Shown here: positions 44,895 through 56,499 of the stretch, one piece after another | How positions within the stretch are numbered: position 1 is the first letter of the stretch | How the letters are laid out: the number at the start of each line of letters is the position of its first letter | Source: Ascarosepion bandense | Taxonomy: Eukaryota; Mollusca; Cephalopoda; Sepiida; Sepiidae | NCBI GenBank assembly: GCA_037127315.1 | Contig: JBBBDQ010001155.1 | Location: 2,270,404 to 2,334,403, forward strand | DNA: 64,000 nt | Direction of reading: 5' to 3' | Notes under the pieces: generated by a model | Told to the model about the DNA's origin: nothing | Databases searched by the model: none | What the model saw: the letters and a program-made list of their open reading frames with translations, nothing else | Program-made: the position numbers and the translations under genes

Positions 44895-47424
44895 AAATTA
44901 GGAATAATTTGTAAATATTCTATCTCTATTTTTTTTTTACATCCTTCATTAGGATGTCGCATGTGCACTGATATTGCTTGTCATTAAATGTTTAAATAAT
45001 CATAGAGAAATAAATCTAATGATAGAGGAATAAAATTCTTCAAGGTGGTTACCTGAGCGAAATACCTACTAAATACGCATTATAAATTTGGAATGTTTTT
45101 GATCGTCGATGGTGTGATTTAGAGGTTAATACGAACAATGCAACCTTTTGAATTAAAAATTTAAAATGATAAAAAAAATGAAAGAATTTAAAAGATTAAA
45201 CGATAAATAGCTTGCATGCAAAATGCCTGCAGTTTTTCAAGAAGAAGAAGAAGAAGAAGAAGCGATAAAAAGATTAGCGAAACAAGACGACTAAAAGAGA
45301 GAAACAGAGAGAGAATAATGAAGTTAGATCGACAGACATGTCGTCTTCTCTTAAATGCTTGTGTGTAGTAGACACTTGTCACTTACTTTCTCTGGTTTCG
45401 CCAACTTGACTCTGTTGTCCTTTGTCATATTCGGATACCGTCGTAGCATGGGTTGTGACATGGCTCCAAGGTGGTGAGTTTCTAAATAAACTTTGTATAT
45501 AAAATCACGCCAGAAGAGACGGAACAGAAAAAGAGAGACGGACGGTTGCAAAGTGTCGGACGGACGAAGAAGCAGAAAATGAGGAAAAGAAATAATAATA
45601 ATAATAATAATAATAATTAAAATAATAATAATAATAGTGATAGAAATAATAAAAGGCAGACAGGTGAATCTAATAAAGAATTAAATTGAAAGATTGGCCA
45701 ACAACAACGGATGTTCACGCGAAAAAATGTTCAAATAATTGGACCCATTAAAAAAAAACATCATTTTTATTCCACCTTACTGCCATTTTGTTCTTGTTCC
45801 ATTTTTTTTTTGTTTTGTTTTTATTTTTTGTTTAGGGAGAATTGCACGAAAAGAAAACAACGGGTGTTTTTTTTTTCTTCTAAATTCCTTCTTTTGAAAG
45901 AATAATCTGAAGACGAGTTGCGAGAAAATGGGCCTCGTATGTCGTCATGGCCCTCTACCGAGTCGACATAACAGTGGATAATTGTATAAAATTACGGGTA
46001 CTTTCACTGATTCACTCTCTTTCTAGTTAACTAGCAAAAAGAGCATGCACGTGCAGGAAAGGAGAGATACTTGCAACAAAATAAATTTGAAACGAATCAG
46101 CGTTTCACAGTCAGCAGTAAAAAGCAGTGTAGCCTTGTAACTTTTTTTGTTGTTGCGCTGATTTGCTGTGAAAACCAAAGGACAATCAGGTAGTTTCCAT
46201 TGGACTTGAATAAGTCATATAATTCCCAGATAGCTGCTACGTTACTGCTGCTAGTGTAGAAGCAAGCAAGAAGTGTGCATCTCGAGTGAGCAGCAGCAGT
46301 CGACACCCACACATCGCATACACAGAGCAATGAAATGGAATTGCGGGAAATAGTCAGGTAGATCAGCTGTTGTGTGTGAGAAGCCCAAAGATGAGAAAGA
46401 AAAAAAAAATGTCAGTCGTTACACCGAAATGATTCAATGGCAAGAACAACAATAATTTGAGAGAGAGAGAGAGAAAAATATGTCTACCTACAACTAATCT
46501 TTACAGCTGACGGAAATACCCGAAAATCACCGAACATGAAAGTGCTGCATTACCAACTTTTTGCGTGTTTTCGTTTTTGGTTTGTTTTGGTTTTTGCTTT
46601 TTCATTATTTAATCGAAATCTACTTGTAAAAAATATTTTGTGGTATTGTTAAATTTAGAGTTTAAAACAATTTATGCATATCAAATACTGATTTCACTCC
46701 CTTGTGTCCCAATAATTTTTTTTAGCGAAACTCACATTCTGAGCTTTCTTTTCGATTTGCCTTTATGCAACCGAAAAAAATAACTGGAATATCAACTTAA
46801 ATGCAATTTAATTTTATTTTTTAGGTATTTTTCCATGGGTAAATTTAATTTAATTGCTACTAAGAAAAAAGTAACGATTGTTTATACAAATTTTATTTAC
46901 TTACTCATTTTTTTTTTTTTACATGGGAATCCGATTCGGTTAATAATTTCCCAGAAGCAGTAATAAATTTATTTGTTTTAACTTTTGGAATCAATTTTCT
47001 ATTACATTGTATTCTTGATTCATACAGAATTAGAATGTCTTTAATGCTATTTTGATTTTGTTTTGGTCGTTTCATGTTACAGTGTTTTTGGGAGCGTGTA
47101 TCAGCTCAGAATATGAGGCTAGCTAAAAAATGAGGCTCAGCGGAATGTAAGGGAGGTAAATCAGTATGTGGAAAAGGTTTAAAAAATACCCGAGTTTTAA
47201 CGTAACGAGTACATGAATATTGCTTAATTGAAAAATAAATCGTTCATTGTTTAAAACTTTTGTTTAAAAATCGCCAAAGTTTAAAATTAAGATCTATTTG
47301 CAATTTGGCATAACATTATCAAGGAAATTAAATTGCTGTGAGGTGAATATTCCCCCGCTGAAGTGTCTCTCTTTTTTTTTTACACTTCGAATTTAGGTGA
47401 AGAGAAGGAATTTATGCAGAGATA
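43761..47424. other. Low-repeat block, mostly unassigned
   Basis: Contains (GA)n at 44852-44892, (GAA)n at 45239-45262 and (AAT)n at 45590-45636. The stretch 45350-46350 has fewer recognisable repeats and higher GC than its surroundings, with a TATATAAAA at about 45496. It may include a conserved or promoter region, but I see no open frame with a recognisable domain and no convincing exon. Confidence 0.35.
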
Positions 47425-47453
47425 TGCAAAAAAAAAAAAAAAAAAAAAAAAAA
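47425..47453. repeat. Poly-A run
   Basis: About 25 uninterrupted A. Confidence 0.9.
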
Positions 47454-47547
47454 CCTGCAATGTCAACGATGCTTTTTCTCTTTCTGCTTGTTTTGCTCGG
47501 GTTCAAAGTCGGCAAAACAAAAATAGATGTTTTTTTAGTTAGCAGAC

Positions 47548-47548
<1 letters not shown>

Positions 47549-47629
<81 letters not shown>
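47549..47629. repeat. (CA)n-(GA)n compound microsatellite
   Basis: CA run followed by GA run, 80 bp in all. Confidence 0.95.
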
Positions 47630-47630
<1 letters not shown>

Positions 47631-48061
47631 CAGCAACCTGCATGACCATTGCCAAGTCAGTGGGTTACGATTACCTTCGGAAGTAGGAGCAGAATTTGGA
47701 AATGCAGGCAGGCATTTTGAAAAAAGTGTTCCAACAATGAAAGATTTTAGTAATGGAAGCTGAGTTAGGTTTCGAACTAAAAACTACAACAGCAACAATT
47801 AAAAATAAAGAAGTAACGAGTCTTCTAACTCGACTTGTAACAGCCTGCGAGATCGCTTTAGGAGTCGTATAGATATTTACTATGTTTAGACTTCTCTGGC
47901 ACAAGGCCAGTAAAATAAAATCTGGACTAACAATAACCTATCTAGTATTTATTTACTAAGCTTAGTTTTATTTTAAGGAAAGGTCATCATAAGAGCTGTA
48001 CACTCGAGAATAGAAGCAAAAATGCTTTAATACGCACGTTAGCCTCATATAACCACGGCAG

Positions 48062-48722
48062 CTTTTTTTTTTTTAATCATATCACCCCAAGCAAGGCGAT
48101 AACGCCACTGATGCGCAGGGGGCTACGTAAGGGTAAAAAAGGAATGGAAAAGAGAAAGCCGGAAACCACATCCTAAACAGGGAACAAGGGATGGGCCTCT
48201 TCACTTGTTCAATAGACGTGGGTGGAGTGTGAACCGGGTGATAGTTTAGTCTATCTACTCCAATTGAAAAAAAAATAAAATAAAATAAAAGAGAGTGAAA
48301 AGATTGGAAAAGAGAAAACCGGAAACCGCATCCTAAACAAGAAACACGGGATGAGCCTCTTCACCTGTTCAATAGATGTGGGTGGAGTGTGAACCGGGCG
48401 ATAGTTTGGTCTATCTACTCCAATTGAAAAAAAAAAATAAGAGTGAAAAGATTGGAAAAGAGAAAGCCGGAAACCACATCCTAAACAGGAAACAAGGGAT
48501 GAGACTCTTCACCTGTTCAATAGATGTGGGTGGTGTGTGAACCGGGCGATAGTTTAGTCTATCTACTCCAATTGAAAAAAAAAATAAGAGTGAAAAGATT
48601 GGAAAAGAGAAAGCCGGAAACCACATCCTAAACAGGAAACAAGGGATGAGACTCTTCACCTGTTCAATAGATGTGGGTGGAGTGTGAACCGGTCGATAGT
48701 TTAGTCTATCTACTACAATTAA
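48062..48722 (-). mobile_element. LINE-tailed tandem repeat, four ~147-bp units
   Basis: On the minus strand, four units (boundaries near 48588, 48441 and 48293; spacing 147 and 148 bp) contain CCCGGTTCACACTCC. They lead into the LINE tail GCCTTGCTTGGGGTGATATG and an A-run (T-run at 48064-48075). Same family as 16062-16450. Confidence 0.85.
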
Positions 48723-48807
48723 AACTTACCGGTTATTTGATGTATTGTAGATTAATATTTGCATTCATATATCATATTTATTGACTGAATAAACTAATAA
48801 GTATAGG

Positions 48808-48862
48808 ATTCTTCTTCATGTGCCGTGTCCCTTCAGGATGTAGGTGTTCATGGACTTCCACT
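48808..48862 (-). pseudogene. RTE-like LINE, 3' coding end
   Basis: The minus strand encodes W-K-S-M-N-T-Y-I-L-K-G-H-G-T-stop, the C-terminus seen at 33-101 and 11993. A SINE follows at 48873, as after the copy at 12190-12308. Confidence 0.55.
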
Positions 48863-48872
48863 GCCACTGCCG

Positions 48873-49182
48873 TCAGTCAGTAAAGTGCCATACGTGATAC
48901 ACGCTTGGGCGATCATGTCTCGAAAGAGACATGACTGACTGGGCAGAAGATTATCCCGCAGTAGGTTGTAATTGCTTTCTGCGGTAGACTGGTTGCCGAC
49001 CAAGGCTATAGAACCCAATCTGTCCTGTTATTTAACCCATAACTGGAGGGAAGAGAGGGATTAATACCTTTCCCAAGGGTATTTGCGCGTAAGTGAAAGC
49101 CATGAATTCAGCTGGAATTCGAACTCGGCTACCCGATTTCTCGTTCCGAGCCGATATCCACTGCGCCACAACATACAAATCC
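48873..49182 (-). mobile_element. tRNA-derived SINE (copy 15), full length
   Basis: Minus strand. A box TGGCGCAGTGG (one change) and B box AGTTCGAATTCC are present, with body and tail palindrome. Confidence 0.9.
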
Positions 49183-50544
49183 TTTATCACCCATCAACCA
49201 GCTAAAAAAACAACCCAAAATAAATTGCACACCCGCAAAATTAAATTCAAATAACTACAACATTTGGGAAAAACCCAAAATAAAATCGCACACCCGCAAA
49301 ATTGGATCCAAACGGCTAAAAGCTCTCCTTTTTCACAAGTCATTGTGAAAAATAATATACTGAATCCTGATTGGTTAAGAAATCGAGAAATTCAAAATAC
49401 GTCAGCGAAACGGTTTGTTTTTTAAAAGAAAGAATTGTTCTTGGAGCTTTCCCACGTGACCAGAATTCAATATTTAGAGATGTCCCCTGACCGGTCACAG
49501 AGAGTCCGATATGGAAGCTGACGACCTCGTGGCAATGTAACGAAAGAAAATTCAAGAAGCTGACCCGGACGCAGGGTACGTCACAGTTTCATTCGCCCTC
49601 ACTTTCAACGTCCTCTTCTTCATTTTCACACCACGCCGCTAAAGAGGACAGCACGACAACCAAATGGACACACGTGTTAAGTATCACTCCTTTATTTGTT
49701 TTGTCTTCTCTTTCTCTCAACCTGTCGCGACCTACTAAAAAGAGGAAGGAACAAAGTCTTTACAATCCGCTGCTACACAAACATGAACTCTAAACTTCTG
49801 CGGACATTTCAAATACCTACATTACTACTACGAACAATTTTAACTACCTAACTGTATGCATTTTCTCAATGATCATTTATATTTCCGCAAATATACTATA
49901 ATGTTCAGTTAACAAATTTCACTTATATTTTCCTACTTTCACTTTTGTCATTCTGTAAATAAATTTTTGCTTTGATGTACACACGAGGTATTTTATCCCT
50001 TCACCTTTCAACCTTCTGATATTTAAATTGTGGGGATTTCGGATGTGTTTGACACAAGACCAATTAACCAAGCATGATCGAGGCCCCTACATAAGTAACT
50101 TTCCCTTAATTGCCTAGACTTGTGCCTGACAAACTGAATGTTATAATTTTTTAATTAGCAGAGTTACATATCTTAAGCATCGCAGTATTTCAATATTTCA
50201 GCAAAAATACGTCACCCGTCTAGATAAAAATGTACAGTTGTTATAAAAGATAATGCAATATCTTTATTGTATTTACTAAAGAGAAAAAATGTTTATTGAC
50301 ATATTGAAAAGCAAAATTCAATGATCTGAACATCCTATAAACCTTCTTAGTCCTAACAATAACGTGAAAGAATTCACTATAGATTCATACAAATGAAGAA
50401 GGAAGAATAAAATTGCAACATTCAAAATATTAATCGAAAACAGTGCTCAGTATAAAATTAGAGCAATGAATATTTATTATTTAGAACATGTGAAAAACTA
50501 CGACAAAATGTACAAGTTTGTAGTAGTTATTCACATATTCTAGC

Positions 50545-50546
<2 letters not shown>
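49183..50546. other. Unassigned sequence
   Basis: A ~60-bp direct repeat (AAAATAAAATTGCACACCCGC type) lies at about 49210-49310. No supported gene. Confidence 0.45.

Positions 50547-50585
<39 letters not shown>
50547..50585. repeat. (TAA)n microsatellite, 5' flank of a LINE
   Basis: About 13 TAA units directly before the R4/Dong-like fragment. Confidence 0.95.
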
Positions 50586-51340
50586 TCAGGCAAATATTAT
50601 ACATAATAATATGGATCCAAAATGCAGGTTTTGTGATAAACACCAAGAAACAATAGACCATTTAATCTCAGGCTGTGCTGTACTTACCCCAAATGAATAT
50701 AAAAATCACCACGATAGAGTGGGGCAATATTTACATTGGACAATGTGCAAACACTATGAAAAATCTGTAAACAAACACTGATATGAACATCACCCAGCAC
50801 CGGTTACAGAAATAGAATATGTCACCATTCTAAGGGATCACACCATCTACACAGACAGAAAAATTGAAGCAAATAGGCCGGACATTATTGTTACAAACCA
50901 GAAAGAAAAAACTTGTCTATTAATTGATATGGCTTGTCCAGCGGATTGTAACATAGCAACCAAGGAATTCGAAAAAATGTCAAAATATATAGACCTGGAA
51001 ATTGAAATAGAAAAAATGTGGAAATTGAAAACAAGAGTCGTGCCAGTGATAGTAGGTGCACTTGGAATGATTAAAAAAAAAAAAATGGAACAAAACAACA
51101 CATTGAAAGAATCCCTGGAAACCCCAGCTTAAGAGAAATACAAAAAATTGTCATATTAAGTACAGCCCACACACTAAGGAGAACATTGTCTATGTAACGC
51201 TAGGGATGATAGGGGAGATATAAAAAAAACATGAAATGGAGCTATAACAACACGCCACGACCTGCCTTAGGTCTTCCCGCAGACTTGGTAGGTAGTGCGA
51301 CCATAGCAGAAATCTAAATATGATGAAAAATGACAACATA
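50586..51340 (+). pseudogene. R4/Dong-like LINE, 3' end with restriction-like endonuclease
   Basis: One frame from 50587 to the TAA at 51130-51132 is broken by a single TGA (50779). It encodes a C-C-H-C knuckle (C-R-F-C-D-K-H-Q-E-T-I-D-H-L-I-S-G-C), then R-P-D-I-I-V, and K-T-C-L-L-I-D-M-A-C-P-A-D after a short gap, then V-P-V-I-V-G-A-L-G. A CCHC knuckle followed by (K/R)PD and IDxxxP is the restriction-like endonuclease (PD-D/ExK fold) at the C-terminus of R2/R4-superfamily LINEs, which cuts specific targets. The reverse transcriptase is missing by 5' truncation. A ~200-bp 3' UTR ends at TAA-type repeats (about 51338-51348). Flanking TAA on both sides matches Dong-type elements known to insert in TAA repeats. 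Confidence 0.7.
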
Positions 51341-51435
51341 ATAATAATATATTATGAATATAATATCGCACATTGAGTGGTAGAGTTAATTCAGCACCTA
51401 AAGTTTGCGCTATGTATAAAATTACCGGCGAGGAA

Positions 51436-51541
<106 letters not shown>

Positions 51542-51777
51542 TGGACAGCCATGGCTCAGGTATAAAGACAAGCTAAAACGTAACCTCTCACCTGTCAATG
51601 TGCCTCATACTAACTTCAAGTGTTGCTCTGGATAGCAATAACTGAAGATATCTGTGCGCAAATGAATGAATATTGCATTCAAGCATGAAACAGATTTTCG
51701 CCATTTGATGTTGACCTCAGTGTTGACTTATATCTATCTGTGATATTGATTATGGCATACTATAAGTAATACTTTTA

Positions 51778-51778
<1 letters not shown>

Positions 51779-51818
<40 letters not shown>
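51779..51818. repeat. (TA)n microsatellite
   Basis: Pure TA run of 40 bp. Confidence 0.95.
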
Positions 51819-51821
<3 letters not shown>

Positions 51822-52084
51822 GCCTCGCTGATGTTAATCAAATTGATCTTACATGTATTACTGGCTGAATTATAGATTTCAGTTTTGGGATGAATTTTAT
51901 TTTCAATTAGGTTTAAATTTATATTTAAAATATTATTATTATTATTATTTCTAAAATGTTTTTCCAGATTATCCGTACAACTATAACTTAATTTTAGAGA
52001 ATTTTTATTGCAAGGTTTGCTTAATGGATTATTATTCAGAAATGTTTCTTAATCAAAGCGAAGAATTTTTTTTTGCCAAATTTA

Positions 52085-52560
52085 CTGTCAACCGTTAACA
52101 GTAATAAATGTAAGTGTAGAAACCCTATAGAGTGTTCTTTGGAAAACAGGTGCTTTACAGAACACATAGTTTATAAATGTACTATTTCTTCTTCGGAAAA
52201 CCTTAATAATATAAAGATTTATGTTGGTAGTTCTAATAATTCACTGTAAAAACGATTTTATCAAAACTCTTATTCATTTAATAATAATAATAGAACAACC
52301 CTGTCAAAATATTTTTGGTATCTAATGAAACAAATGAAACTCCCACAATAAAATGAAAAACTTTTAAAAGAGCTAAAATATGTTAGTCTTTAAACGAACC
52401 ATGCCCTTTGTGTCTATATGAAAAACTATATATTAATAAAATTCTTAAGAATAAAAATAAACGTAATGAAATAACTGTCATATGTAAACATTGTAAAATG
52501 TTCACCTTAGAATACGGTAAAAAATTATTCATAAAAGAATATCCATTAATTTACATCTAG
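52085..52560 (+). pseudogene. GIY-YIG endonuclease with cysteine knuckle, second type
   Basis: The plus strand has a cysteine-rich N-part (C-K-C-R-N-P-I-E-C-S-L-E-N-R-C from 52109), then I-V-Y-K-C-T-I, K-I-Y-V-G-S-S-N-N-S, F-N-N-N-N-R-T-T-L-S-K-Y and, after a frameshift, P-C-P-L-C-L-Y-E-K-L-Y-I with a final C-K-H-C-K. The V-Y-K / Y-V-G pair plus the H/S-F and LSKY blocks is a GIY-YIG nuclease distinct from the YxFTCPLxxC type at 32223. It has stops at ~52248 and elsewhere. I infer another Penelope-like clade, but a different GIY-YIG retroelement or mobile nuclease is possible. Confidence 0.6.
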
Positions 52561-53249
52561 GCAAATTTAATTATAATTATATTATGCTCTATGATATATG
52601 TTGTGCTTAGCATTTATTTAAAAATGTAAATGCTGGAACTGTTGAGTCTCTTCACATGGACACATGCACACACATTTTTAATGCCATATCTTCATATCCA
52701 TTTAGAAAGTAGACAGTTGTGGCTCTCCACAACATTTAGTTTTTTAATATCAGTGAACTGCCATGACTTATTGGGCAATATAATGGAGTGGTTGCCGGTT
52801 CACTTGTCAATAAACTGAATTTGGTGTAGTTATTCTCCGAGACTGACTCCCAGCCAATGCTCAGATTCACAGTCTAATTTGCTATTTATTTCATATATGG
52901 GAGAAAAGTGGTAGATTCATTCCTTTTCCAAGGGCATTAAACTTCGAATATGAAGTCAACTTTCCGGTTGTATCTTCTACGCTGTGACAGTTGTTGTAGC
53001 CGCAAATGCATGCTTACTTGCTTCGTTAGGTTTGCTTTTAAAGTGATTTTTATATGGTAGTAAATACCTACTTACCTGTGTTATATATCCCCATACAAAT
53101 ACCGAATCAAACCAAACAAAGCAAAATAAAACAGCAAAATATCACACAGTGTGTTTTATACACCAAGGGTCGGATTATCGATACTTGACTAACACACACT
53201 GTTCGATACACTTGTCCTATGATGATAGCAGAAGGAAATATATATGTCC
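52561..53249. other. Unassigned sequence
   Basis: A faint, old SINE-like match (ATATGGGAGAAAAGTGGTAGATTCATTCC) may lie at 52840-52960. No supported gene. Confidence 0.35.
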
Positions 53250-53540
53250 ATTGTGCCATATATGATACACACTTGGGTGATAATGTCTCGAAAAAGACAT
53301 GACTGACTGGGCAAAAGATTTTCCCACAGTAGGTTGCCATTACTTTCTGGTGGACTTGTTGCCAATCAAGGATATAGAACCCAATCTTTCTGGTTATTTC
53401 TCATAGCTGGAGAGAAGAGACGGATTAATACCTTTCCCAAGGGTATTTGAGCGTAAGTGAATGCAACGAATTTAAATGGAATTCGAACCCTACTCTCCGA
53501 TTTCTCGTTCAGAGCCAATATCCACTACACCACAAAATAT
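53250..53540 (-). mobile_element. tRNA-derived SINE (copy 16), diverged
   Basis: Minus strand. A box TGGTGTAGTGG and B box GGTTCGAATTCC are kept; the head start and the tail end are eroded. Confidence 0.88.
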
Positions 53541-53747
53541 GAATATAAATACGATTAAATCATGATTAGAAATAAGAAATAATGTAAAAAAAAAAAAAAG
53601 AAAATGAATTTTATTACAAAATGTTCACCTAATACAAGGCTCAAGAGTCACTCAGAGTAGAGTGCTACTTAAGAAGTTTGTTGCATGTATGTAAGGATAG
53701 ATGAAATATCAATTGAATATAATTAGTTTTTTCAAAATATTCCCTGC

Positions 53748-53787
<40 letters not shown>

Positions 53788-53790
<3 letters not shown>

Positions 53791-54452
53791 TTTTTTTTAA
53801 TCATTTCACCCCGAGCAAGGCAGAAACGCCACTGATGTGCAGGGGGTTACATAAATGTAAAAAGATTAATTAGAAAAGAGTGAGGAGTACAAGCTAGTTA
53901 GAAAGGAACAATAGAAAGCTGAGAAAGCAGGTGCGATGACAGATACATAGGTGGAGAGAAAGGGAAGGTTATACTGGGGTGGGGAAAGAGCTAGAGGCCA
54001 GTGGTTAGTAGATGAGTATTAACTTTGCATTTAAATTTCTGGAGGTTGTAGCCGTCAGGAAAGCAAGAATACGGGAGTGAGTTCTACAGGCGGGAAGTGC
54101 GAGAGAGGAAGCTGCAGGAGTAGAATTGTCGTCTGCATTTGGCTAACCTGACTGTGAATGGGTGGGACCCAGTTGCCAGTCTGGTTGCACGGGTAAACAC
54201 CTGTTGAGGAGGCATCAGTGACTTAAGCTCATCCGAGCAGAAGCCATGAAAGTATTTATAGAAGAAACAGAGGGAGGCCACATTTCGACGATGGGAAAGT
54301 GGCTGCAGTCGAGTCGCCAGATCAGTACCTATCACATTACAGACTCTCCTTTGGAGCTTGTCAAGAACACCGAGGAGAACGGCAGAGGCTCCTGACCATA
54401 AATGGCAGCAGTACTCCATGCACGGACGGATGGTCGGATGGTTGACTTGTAA
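53788..54452 (-). pseudogene. Jockey/CR1-like LINE C-terminus and tail
   Basis: Minus strand from I-R-P-C-M-E-Y-C-C-H-L-W (54440) through R-N-V-A-S-L-C-F-F-Y-K-Y-F-H-G to S-R-T-S-R-L, where the conserved W is TAG instead of TGG, then N-S-L-P-Y-S-C-F-P-D-G and stop (53991-53993). 3' UTR, conserved tail and A-run abut a (TA)n array (53752-53787). Apart from the W-to-stop change the frame is open. Close relative of 33716-34187. Confidence 0.85.
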
Positions 54453-54659
54453 AATGCGTATTATACAATGTTGCGTGATATATCGTTGGGAATATAGTAC
54501 ATACGTTTGGTCCAACTGATATAATTCTTATTGGCGTCAGTGATCGGTGTTGGAGCCCAGGTAAAAAACAGTATTTCGTATGCTGATTTTCAAGGTAACA
54601 GTAGGAAATCTTTTTGCACATATATATTTGTTACTAAACAATCTTCCTACCTTTCTTTC

Positions 54660-55435
54660 TGTAACACCCCAATTGTCCGTCCTAACAATTTTCTCCGGCG
54701 GCCGTTCTCCACGCTGTGATTTTGCCGGGAGTTTGTTGAAAATGTCGGACGAACAGCTAGGGGTACAAGATTGAACTATAAGGAACACACTTCCACAACT
54801 CGGATGAGTTGAAAGGATGCTTTATTCGTTTAGAGTTAGCCTTTTCGGTTGGGGCAGGCAAATGTGACACACAGCTCTAACTCTAATTAATGGAGATCAA
54901 CAAATCCGAACTGAACGAAACAAGACGAATGGAGATCCTTACTTCAAGCTCGCACCCGGCTGAACTCAACTTAACTTAACTGACTGACTCACTTAACTAA
55001 CTTCTATTTATTTAAATGAAAATCCGGAAATCCGGAAATACTTTAGACCACCGGTGACAAACATTGGCGACTGTAAGTCTGAAATTTCAGTTATCTTTTT
55101 TTTTTATCTTAATAAAGCTTCCACCGGAAAATTCTTAATGTGTGGTCAAGATACAGTAAAGGACAGCCTTTGACCGAGTCATTCGAAAACCTACCTGCTG
55201 AACTTTATCACTGAGTCAAATATTTAGCGGAAGAGTGGTAGGATTTAAAACAGTAATCGGATACCGTTGTCTCTTCCACAATTTTCCTCATAAAAGAAAA
55301 AGCGTTTATTTATTTATTTTTTCCTCTTCTTTTTCACTTTTGTTAGATATGTTTTTAAACTATTTTCTATTCTAATCTATTTTCTATTTTAATCTATTAT
55401 AATAAAATACATATATGTCTAGTTATCGTGTCACA
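54660..55435 (-). mobile_element. Solo LTR, copy A
   Basis: On the minus strand it begins TGTGACACGATAACTAG and ends GGGGTGTTACA, i.e. TG...CA. A 4-bp target duplication TTTC lies at 54656-54659 and 55436-55439. An AATAAA signal (TTTATT on plus at 54821) lies ~165 bp from the 3' end. No gag or pol adjoins, so it is solo. The copy at 60498 shares both ends. 4-bp duplication fits Ty3/gypsy-like or BEL families, which cannot be told apart without internal sequence. Confidence 0.82.
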
Positions 55436-55574
55436 TTTCCCTAGCTCTGTGCTTGATTAAACTATACTGTATGAATGTGTAGCGCCACGGCGTAAAGTAA
55501 TGGTTAACGAGACTAATCAGCTCTCCGTATTCTATCGGTGAGAAGTTCCACACGAACATCTTCTCGTGAACCAC

Positions 55575-55690
55575 TGCCCCAGACTCCCAAGAGGATGCTT
55601 CGCCGATCTCTACAATCTTAATCTATTATCTTCCCTTCCTATCCATACAAACTACCCGTTAACACAACCCTCTAGGGGTTCACGGGCCTT
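55575..55690 (-). repeat. Dispersed copy of the 128-bp repeat
   Basis: GACTCCCAAGAGGATGCTTC and ACAATCTTAA match the inverted sequence at 21330-21370 (GAAGCATCCTCTTGGGAGTC), the unit of the array at 21127. Confidence 0.7.
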
Positions 55691-55984
55691 GTACAGGGTC
55701 AACCTTACTGTAGAAATTTTTTTTATAATTTAACATTAACCCAACAATGGCTGACAACAACTTCACCTGTCGGTACGGTACACGAAAACACACAGTAACC
55801 ATGTGATTTTAAAATTAACTATCTGCTGTCGCTTGTACGTCGCGTTAAAATTGGCTTTCGGTTGGTTGGTTGTAGTTTTTGCTTCCAAGACGAAACGGTC
55901 AATGTTTGAATATAACGGCCAAGTCGAGAATAATAGAGAAATGCTATTAATTAAACAATGGGCAGGGGGAGTACTAGATAGCCG

Positions 55985-56345
55985 CTTGGATTGAGGAACC
56001 GGAATTCAAATTCCAGTCAAATCTATCGCATTCCCTTACGTTGGGAAAATATAACACCACCAATTGGGAAAGGTACGAGTCCATCTACTGGGAAAGGCAT
56101 GAATCCACCTATTGGGAAAGGTATGAATCCACCTATTGGGAAAGGTATGAGTCCATTTATTGGGAAAGGCATGAATCCACCTATTGGGAAAGGTGTGAAT
56201 CCACCTATTGGGAAAGGCATGAATCCACCTATTGGGAAAGGTATGAGTCCATCTATCCCCCCCCCCCCAAGTAAATGTATGGGTAAATAACAGGACAGAC
56301 TGGGTTCTATAGCCTTGCGTGACAACCGGTCTAGGAAAAGGAAAA
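55985..56345 (+). mobile_element. SINE with an expanded internal minisatellite
   Basis: Plus strand. B-box region (ATTCAAATTCCAG), body start, then the 24-bp array, then the rest of the body (GGACAGACTGGGTTCTATAGCC) up to CAACCGGTCTA. The A box and the tail are missing. Confidence 0.8.
56061..56252. repeat. 24-bp minisatellite, 8 units, derived from the SINE
   Basis: Consensus ATTGGGAAAGGTATGAATCC plus ACCT. The motif TGGGAAAGGTATTAATCC is a normal single-copy part of this SINE. Because 24 is divisible by 3, the array is open on both strands (P-P-I-G-K-G-M-N repeats on plus), which explains the open frames here. A C10+ run follows at 56257. Confidence 0.92.
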
Positions 56346-56499
56346 ACTCTGAATTCAAACCAGCCTGGAGAGGGTTGGGTTCTATCAGTCTGTCACACCC
56401 AAAGAAACACCACATTTTCCGTGGCTGCAGTACATGTGGTGCTCCTATGACGGTAATAAGTCACCGATAAAAATAAAAAAAATAAAAAAAGCACTAAAT

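Noticed and set aside
54531..54788. Overlapping open frames on both strands around 54.5-54.8 kb
   Set aside because: They cover the end of a solo LTR and its flank; no domain is visible.
55991..56415. Possible repeat proteins (PPIGKGMN and its reverse-strand version)
   Set aside because: 24-bp minisatellite inside a SINE, open in all frames by period; no start context or flanking exon.
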